Shown one piece after another: positions 27,136 through 32,436 of a DNA stretch of 32,436 nt. Under the pieces are notes generated by a model. The model was not told the origin of the DNA. It did not search any database and saw only the letters and a list, made by a program, of their open reading frames with translations. Source of the stretch: Isotricha intestinalis (Eukaryota > Ciliophora > Litostomatea > Vestibuliferida > Isotrichidae); assembly GCA_023807065.1 (NCBI GenBank), contig JAJJLU010003769.1, positions 1 to 32,436 of the forward strand, in the 5' to 3' direction. The position numbers and the translations under genes are program-made. The stretch's first letter is position 1. Every line of letters starts with the position of its first letter.

Positions 27136-30100
27136 ATGTCAGATAATGATAAAAAATTAGAAGAATTTTTTCAAATTGTAAATTATATTTCTCCCTCTCC
27201 TAATGAATATAAAATTATTATGAAAGATGAAAAAATTAAAAACATTATTATTTACAATTTTCATGTTGTATCAAGTTCACATTATATTTTTATATATATT
27301 AATGAAAATTTACCTATATTTAAATTAAATTTACAAAAAAATATTAAAATTAAAGAATATCATACTAATATAATTGAAGATGTAATGGAAATAATAATAA
27401 TTGAATATAATATAAATGATCAATTGATTAAATTTCAAAAAAAATCAGCTCAAAAAAATTTTTTTAAAACAATATTAAACAAAATATACTTGAAATATGT
27501 TTATGATAATTCTATTTTATTTTATTTAAATAATCTCAAAAAAAAAGCTTTTAATAATTTACAACTAAATTATTTAAATAGTATTCAAATCAAAATTTCT
27601 TCTAATATTTTACATAAAAAAATTGCTTTTTTAAAAATTAAGGAAGTTTTAAATAATATTAATAAAAAAAAAACAAACAAGCAAAAAGAAAAAGTGAAAA
27701 TTAAAAAAAATAAAACATTATTTTTCTCAAAATTATTTCTTAATTTGATGAATAAAAAAATTAAACAAAAAAAAATAATATTAAAACAAAATTTCATTGC
27801 TAGAAAAAATTATAATAAAAATTTAAAAATTCAAAGTTTAATAGGATTAAAAAATAATGTAAATACAATGAAAAAATTTAAATTATATTCTGACCAATAT
27901 TATATTGATCATTTAAAAGAAATATGCTTTAATGCATTAAAATATTTTAAAAATGAGAAGAAAAAATATAATTCAATAATTAAGAAATATAATAAAATGA
28001 ATTTTTGGTTTATTGAATTTATTTCTGAAAAATTAGGATATAATGAATATTTAACTCAAATATATAAAGAAAGAATAAAACAAATTTTTGGGATAATAAA
28101 AGCAAATTATTTAAAAAATCAAATTGTTTCAGCGAAATTTAATTTACTTTCAAAAAAAATATTGAATAAAAATTTACAAAAAAAATTTGAAAATATTCAA
28201 AAAACTCAAAATTATAAAAAAAAAATAAAATTACAATATTATCATTCATTTTTTATGAAAGTAACTAATTTTGTTTATGTTAAAAAGGTTTTAGTTAATA
28301 AAAAATTACTTGTGAAAATATCAAAAAAACAAAATATTTATCAAACTTTTTTTACTAATTTAGCAAAAAAATTATCTGAAAAATTATTAAAATTTCAGTT
28401 AAATTCTAAATGGAATAAAAGACAGGGAAAATATAGATTATATGAATTTTTTTTGAATTTATTTAAATTTAAACAATTAGATGAAGTCAAAATAAATAAT
28501 AAAATTAATGTTAAGAATTCTTTTCACATTTTTTCCAAATCTCATTTATTGAAGAATAAAAAAAATCAAATTAAAAGAAAACAAAAGAAAAAATGGTTTA
28601 AAATATTTTTAAATTTATTAAAATTATCAAAATATAATAGTTTATTAAATAAAAAAAAATATTTAGTAAAAATTGACAAAATACAAAATCAATCAAAAAT
28701 TTTTTTTCAAAACACAAAAAAATTATCAAATAATTATAAGAAAAAAAAATATTTCAAAAATAAAATATTCGAAAAGTTTTTTAATAATATTAAAGAACAA
28801 TTAATATATAAAAAATATGATGAAGCAGCAGATAATACACATAATGATCAATTAAAAAAAAAATCTATTAATATATTGAAACATTATAAAAATTTCAAAA
28901 AAGAGAAGAAAATCAGAAATTTGTATTTTCCTTATAAATTAAATCAAATAATAAAAAATTATGAAGCAAAGAGGTTCTTTAAAATTTATTATTGTTTAAA
29001 AAATTCTAACATTTTGAGAGAACAATTGAAAAAAAAAGATATTAATTATGCTTTTAAAAAATTAAAAAAAAAATCTAATGGAAAAAAAGTATTAAAATTA
29101 ATTAAAAATAAAATAAAAAAAGATAATTTAAAAAAAGCATTAATTGCTTCTCTTGAGAAAATTAAATTTAATAAACTCTTAGAATTATTTAATTCCAAAG
29201 TTAAAAAATCAAAAATAAATGAACTTTTAATAAAACCTATATTAAAAAAATATGAAATAAACAATGATTTAAAAAATAAAATTCGCATTTTTAACTTATC
29301 TCAAATATTTATAAATCTTATCAATAATCTTGAATCAAATAAAAATTTAGAAAAATCTAAAAACATTTTTTTTTTTAAGAATTTAAAAAATAAATGTTTG
29401 TTTGATAAAATAAAAAAAAGAAATAATATAAATAAAACAATTTTATTTCACAAAAAAATCTTTTTTCTTGCTTTAAGAAATTTATTAGAAAAAAAAAATA
29501 AGGAAAAAAAACTAAAACACAAATATTTAGGTTTTATAATCAAAAGATATTTTGTAATACCTTCAAAATATTCTAAATTATATAAGTCATATCTTCCTTT
29601 TAAAAGGAAATGGAAAAATGTTTGGTATTATTATTTAATAAAACAATTAAAGTTATTGAAATGTGCTTATAAAATAAAAAATATAATTATTAAAAGTAAT
29701 TATCTAAATTACATAAAAACCCTTATTAGAAGAAATTTAAAAAAAAAGTCTAATAAAAAATTAATAGATATTTTTAGAAAAAAACAAAATTTAAAAAATT
29801 TTATGATTTCAGTGTTAAATGAAATAAAATTAAATATATATAGAAAACAATTAAAACAATTTTTATGTCATAAATTTTTTGTAGATTTTAAAAAGAAAAA
29901 AAATATAAAAAATTCAGAAAAAAATCAAAAATTAAAGAAAATCTATACTGTTCTTAATAAAAATAAAATGAAAATAATTTATAAATCATTTTTCACAAAA
30001 ATAAATAAAAATATATCTAAAAACATTTTAAATAAGAATATTCAAAATTTTAAATGTGAACAAAATAAGAATTTAATTCATGAATATTTTAATATATTGT

Positions 30101-30585
30101 TGTATTTAATAAAACATAAAAAATTAAACAAAATTCGGTTGAAACATTATGTTAATAAATTTCTTTTAAAAGTCAAACACAAACCCAAAAATTTGCATAA
30201 TAAAATGAATATGATAATTATAAATCAATCATTTAAAATATTTATCCAAAATTTATATAATATAAAAGAAAAAAGGGAAATAAATATAATAAAAAAAAAA
30301 TATATTTATCAAAAATATTTCTTAAATTTTATAAATAATATTATATCTAAGAAAGAATATTACAAATGGAAACAAGAAAATAATAAAAAGAGAGAGAAAA
30401 ATAAAAATATTATTATAAATAGAATTAAACAAATTATATTTAAAGAGTTTAAATTACAAATACAAATTAAAAAAAAATTAAATTATAAACTTAAAAGAAA
30501 AATATTTGATTTTTTGAAAAAAAATGTTGAAAAAGAAAAAGATGTTAATTTTTACTTGGGTGAAGCCAGAAACTTTGATAATTAA
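27136..30585 (+). CDS. Lys/Asn/Phe-rich helical repeat protein, possibly Sfi1-like
   Basis: A 1149-residue protein without introns. Its composition is extreme: Lys, Asn, Ile, Leu and Phe dominate and Gly, Pro, Trp and acidic residues are scarce after the first ~110 residues. A loose motif recurs at irregular spacing throughout, of the type [aromatic]-x2-F-x2-[FIL]-x3-basic. Examples are LFFSKLFLNLMNKK, YHSFFMKVTNFVYVKK, LYEFFLNLFKFKQL, KWFKIFLNLLKLSKYN, KIFFLALRNLLEKKNK and SFKIFIQNLYNIKEKR. This resembles the centrin-binding repeats of Sfi1-type proteins, which are common in protists with basal bodies, but the consensus Trp is mostly replaced by Phe. The assignment is therefore tentative. 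The first ~110 residues (LEEFFQIVNYISPSPNEYKI) are less biased and may be a separate domain. The stop is TAA. Confidence 0.7.
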   Translation: MSDNDKKLEEFFQIVNYISPSPNEYKIIMKDEKIKNIIIYNFHVVSSSHYIFIYINENLPIFKLNLQKNIKIKEYHTNIIEDVMEIIIIEYNINDQLIKFQKKSAQKNFFKTILNKIYLKYVYDNSILFYLNNLKKKAFNNLQLNYLNSIQIKISSNILHKKIAFLKIKEVLNNINKKKTNKQKEKVKIKKNKTLFFSKLFLNLMNKKIKQKKIILKQNFIARKNYNKNLKIQSLIGLKNNVNTMKKFKLYSDQYYIDHLKEICFNALKYFKNEKKKYNSIIKKYNKMNFWFIEFISEKLGYNEYLTQIYKERIKQIFGIIKANYLKNQIVSAKFNLLSKKILNKNLQKKFENIQKTQNYKKKIKLQYYHSFFMKVTNFVYVKKVLVNKKLLVKISKKQNIYQTFFTNLAKKLSEKLLKFQLNSKWNKRQGKYRLYEFFLNLFKFKQLDEVKINNKINVKNSFHIFSKSHLLKNKKNQIKRKQKKKWFKIFLNLLKLSKYNSLLNKKKYLVKIDKIQNQSKIFFQNTKKLSNNYKKKKYFKNKIFEKFFNNIKEQLIYKKYDEAADNTHNDQLKKKSINILKHYKNFKKEKKIRNLYFPYKLNQIIKNYEAKRFFKIYYCLKNSNILREQLKKKDINYAFKKLKKKSNGKKVLKLIKNKIKKDNLKKALIASLEKIKFNKLLELFNSKVKKSKINELLIKPILKKYEINNDLKNKIRIFNLSQIFINLINNLESNKNLEKSKNIFFFKNLKNKCLFDKIKKRNNINKTILFHKKIFFLALRNLLEKKNKEKKLKHKYLGFIIKRYFVIPSKYSKLYKSYLPFKRKWKNVWYYYLIKQLKLLKCAYKIKNIIIKSNYLNYIKTLIRRNLKKKSNKKLIDIFRKKQNLKNFMISVLNEIKLNIYRKQLKQFLCHKFFVDFKKKKNIKNSEKNQKLKKIYTVLNKNKMKIIYKSFFTKINKNISKNILNKNIQNFKCEQNKNLIHEYFNILLYLIKHKKLNKIRLKHYVNKFLLKVKHKPKNLHNKMNMIIINQSFKIFIQNLYNIKEKREINIIKKKYIYQKYFLNFINNIISKKEYYKWKQENNKKREKNKNIIINRIKQIIFKEFKLQIQIKKKLNYKLKRKIFDFLKKNVEKEKDVNFYLGEARNFDN

Positions 30586-32184
30586 GTTACTTAAAAATTT
30601 TTTTATTTTTATTTAAAGATAATTATTTTTCAATTTTAAACTTAATTCTTCACATTATATATAAATTTATTTTTATATTAAAATTATAAATTTAACCATT
30701 TAAGCATTTATTATTAATTTATATAAAATTTTACTTTTATTAATTGTTAAAAGAAATTATAATATCTTTTAAAAAGTTATATTTTTTAAATAAAAAATAT
30801 ATTAAATAATTTATTTTTGTTTATTTAACTTTGAATAGATAGGTGCCTATATTATTTATGAACAATTTAATGGTTTATATCTTTAAATTAAAATGCAAAA
30901 AAGAACTTTTTAAATATTATTTATTATATTTCTCCATTTTATCTATCAATTCTATTTTTAAAAATAGGTCCCGCAAATAACAAATGAAACTTTTTCATTA
31001 TTGAATTCATTTTCTTTCTTTTTATTTTTCATTTCATGAAAAATTTGGATTTTAGTTTTGACATTCAGAAAAAAAATGATTTTTTTGTAAACTTTTTAAA
31101 TTTTTGAATTTTGAATTCCAAATTGAATTGTCATAATAATAAAATGAAAATGATAATAATTATTTAAAGACTAATCATAAACCATACAATAAGAATTTAA
31201 GGAAAATATAATTATTTGTCCTACAAGAAATCTCAATATTTAAATTAAATTAAAGAAAGTAACACTTATCTTTCCATATTTATTCTTATTTTTTGTTCAA
31301 CAATTATTTGAATAAATAGAAATTCAATTGTTTCTCAAAGATTCATTATTTTCAATTTTATATTTAATTCTTTCACTTCACTCATTAATTTATTTCTTAA
31401 ATATATATATCTGTGAAATATATGTCTTTACATATATTCCAAATTATTGTTTACTTTATAAATCTAATTTATATCCTGAAATATTAAATTTTGCTAATTT
31501 TCTATTTTACATTCATATAATTACATAAAATGAGGTCTATTATTATTAATTATATTATAAATTAAAGATCTAATAAATTTATTTAATATTAATATTTAAG
31601 GAAAACATAATGAAATGGATGAGGATGCCTCCAACCTCTAAAGAAGAACATTATATTATAGAATATTTATCACTAATATAAATAATTTTCAAAAATTTAT
31701 AATAATATTAAACATTTATATATTATTAGTTTCAATAATGAAAAAATTTTACTTTTTAAATCAAAATATATAAAGGAAAAGAATTATCCATTATGATTCC
31801 AAAATTTAATTTTATTAGAGTCTAGAGATTTTCATGCAATAATATAAAGTTTTCCTATTTCTTTTAAATTATATAATTTTTAGGAAAATTATTTTAGAAA
31901 TTATTTTCCAAATATTATTAAAATTAAATGTGAAATTAAAAAAAATAAATAATAAAAAACAAATAAAGAATTTAATATTTTCAATAATAATGGATTTAAA
32001 ATCTCAAAAAATTTTTAGTGATTGGGATTCAATAATTATTTTTCTCTTAAAAAGAATTTATAATTATATATTAAATAAATTATTCAAATGTTTTAAAAAT
32101 TAAATGAAAGGGAAAAACATGAGATATAGTTTTATTTAGTTATTAAATAAAGTTTATAACTTATATGTTAACTTTAATGTTTTA
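30586..32184. other. 1.6-kb gene-poor stretch with possible decayed fragments
   Basis: This lies between two convergent genes. It is AT-rich, with short frames that I do not count as genes: 31328-31528 (66 codons, hydrophobic, chance-like) and 31990-32103 (37 codons, MDLKSQKIFSDWDSIIIFLL and on). The sequence around 31610-31655 and 31990-32020 has codon-like texture but is quickly closed by stops, as in a worn-out pseudogene. A motif at 30968-30985 resembles the ends of the 23.2-23.7 kb repeat element. No RNA gene is seen. Confidence 0.45.
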
Positions 32185-32436
32185 TTAATCAATAGGTAAT
32201 TCAGGAATTGTTAAAATAGTTCTATATTGTTCAGGATTATTAATATTTTCATTTTCAATTCTAAAAGTACACCACTGAATTCTTCTATAAACTTCTAAAA
32301 TAGCAAAAATAAAATTTTTCCATTCATCATGAATATAAATGGATAAATTAAAAAAATCAGTGATCCATAAAAATCTTAAAAGAACATTACTTCCAATTCC
32401 ATAATAATAACTAAATTTTGGATATGTAATTTTATC
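32185..32436 (-). CDS. EXS-domain protein, 3' end (XPR1/SYG1-type phosphate exporter), partial
   Basis: The last 83 codons of a gene that continues beyond the right edge; the stop TAA is at 32185-32187. The visible part carries the C-terminal EXS signature. GIGSNVLLRFLWITDFF matches the 'D..LRF.W' segment. A membrane-associated stretch (WKNFIFAILEVYRRIQW) follows, leading into the diagnostic CTFRIENENINNPEQYRTIL, which corresponds to 'NFFRLENEHLNNC..FRA' in XPR1 and SYG1. XPR1 proteins export phosphate and normally have an N-terminal SPX domain that senses inositol pyrophosphates. That part is outside this window. The tail after the signature (TIPELPID) is short. The match is by eye but dense. 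Confidence 0.85.
   Translation of the reverse strand, partial: DKITYPKFSYYYGIGSNVLLRFLWITDFFNLSIYIHDEWKNFIFAILEVYRRIQWCTFRIENENINNPEQYRTILTIPELPID

Noticed and set aside
27585..27797. Minus-strand frames opposite the Lys-rich protein (also 29046-29288)
   Set aside because: They are Phe/Leu complements of Lys/Asn codons, inside a long frame on the other strand.
31328..31528. 66-codon hydrophobic plus-strand frame
   Set aside because: The product is a Leu/Ile/Tyr/Phe string typical of chance frames in AT-rich DNA, with no family match or better-than-background composition.
31990..32103. 37-codon frame in the gene-poor stretch
   Set aside because: It is too short to support, without any recognisable motif. 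It is noted only as a possible decayed fragment.

Overview
This is a very AT-rich, gene-dense eukaryotic window. The organism is most likely a protist that builds motile cilia or flagella. Three genes support this: a WDR35/IFT121 subunit of the IFT-A complex, a C1a-32/CFAP119 central-pair subunit, and a SPEC3/Stum-family membrane protein. Genes are long uninterrupted frames (one has 3474 codons) and no intron is needed to read any of them. TAA ends every gene except one that ends in TGA, so the standard code fits. Tracts of Asn, Lys and Glu are common. A ciliate with the standard code, or another AT-rich flagellate, would fit, but the sequence does not settle the lineage. I see no rRNA, tRNA or CRISPR array.

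Layout, left to right. Positions 588-5061 hold a divergent ciliary pair, IFT121 (minus) and CFAP119 (plus), whose start codons lie 85 bp apart. At 6063-6548 is a small, less AT-biased conserved-looking gene, then at 7383-7721 a two-helix SPEC3/Stum-like protein. Positions 8149-22129 hold three minus-strand genes in a row. In order of transcription they are a PROPPIN beta-propeller (WIPI/Atg18 type), a SANT/Myb-like protein with a charged helix and an Asn tract, and a giant intracellular calcium-release channel of the IP3R/RyR superfamily. A Rab2-like GTPase is divergent from the PROPPIN gene.

Positions 22887-23821 carry a small degenerate repeat element with inverted and direct copies of a GC-richer terminal motif, enclosing a broken coding remnant. 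After it come an NRF-6-like membrane acyltransferase split by a -1 frame change in a T7 run, a low-complexity possibly lipid-anchored protein, and, only 35 bp from that gene's start, a Lys/Asn/Phe-rich 1149-residue helical protein that may be Sfi1-like. About 1.6 kb of gene-poor sequence follows. The right edge holds the 3' end of an EXS-domain (XPR1/SYG1-type) phosphate exporter gene.

Taken together, the genes point to cilium assembly and motility, endomembrane traffic and autophagy (Rab2, PROPPIN), and membrane calcium, phosphate and lipid handling. The points most worth a second look are the channel's divergent ligand-loop and selectivity-filter residues, its Cys cluster and its roughly 290-residue N-terminal extension; the altered FRRG motif of the PROPPIN; the frame change in the acyltransferase; and the repeat element. 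All homology statements were made by eye, without any database search.
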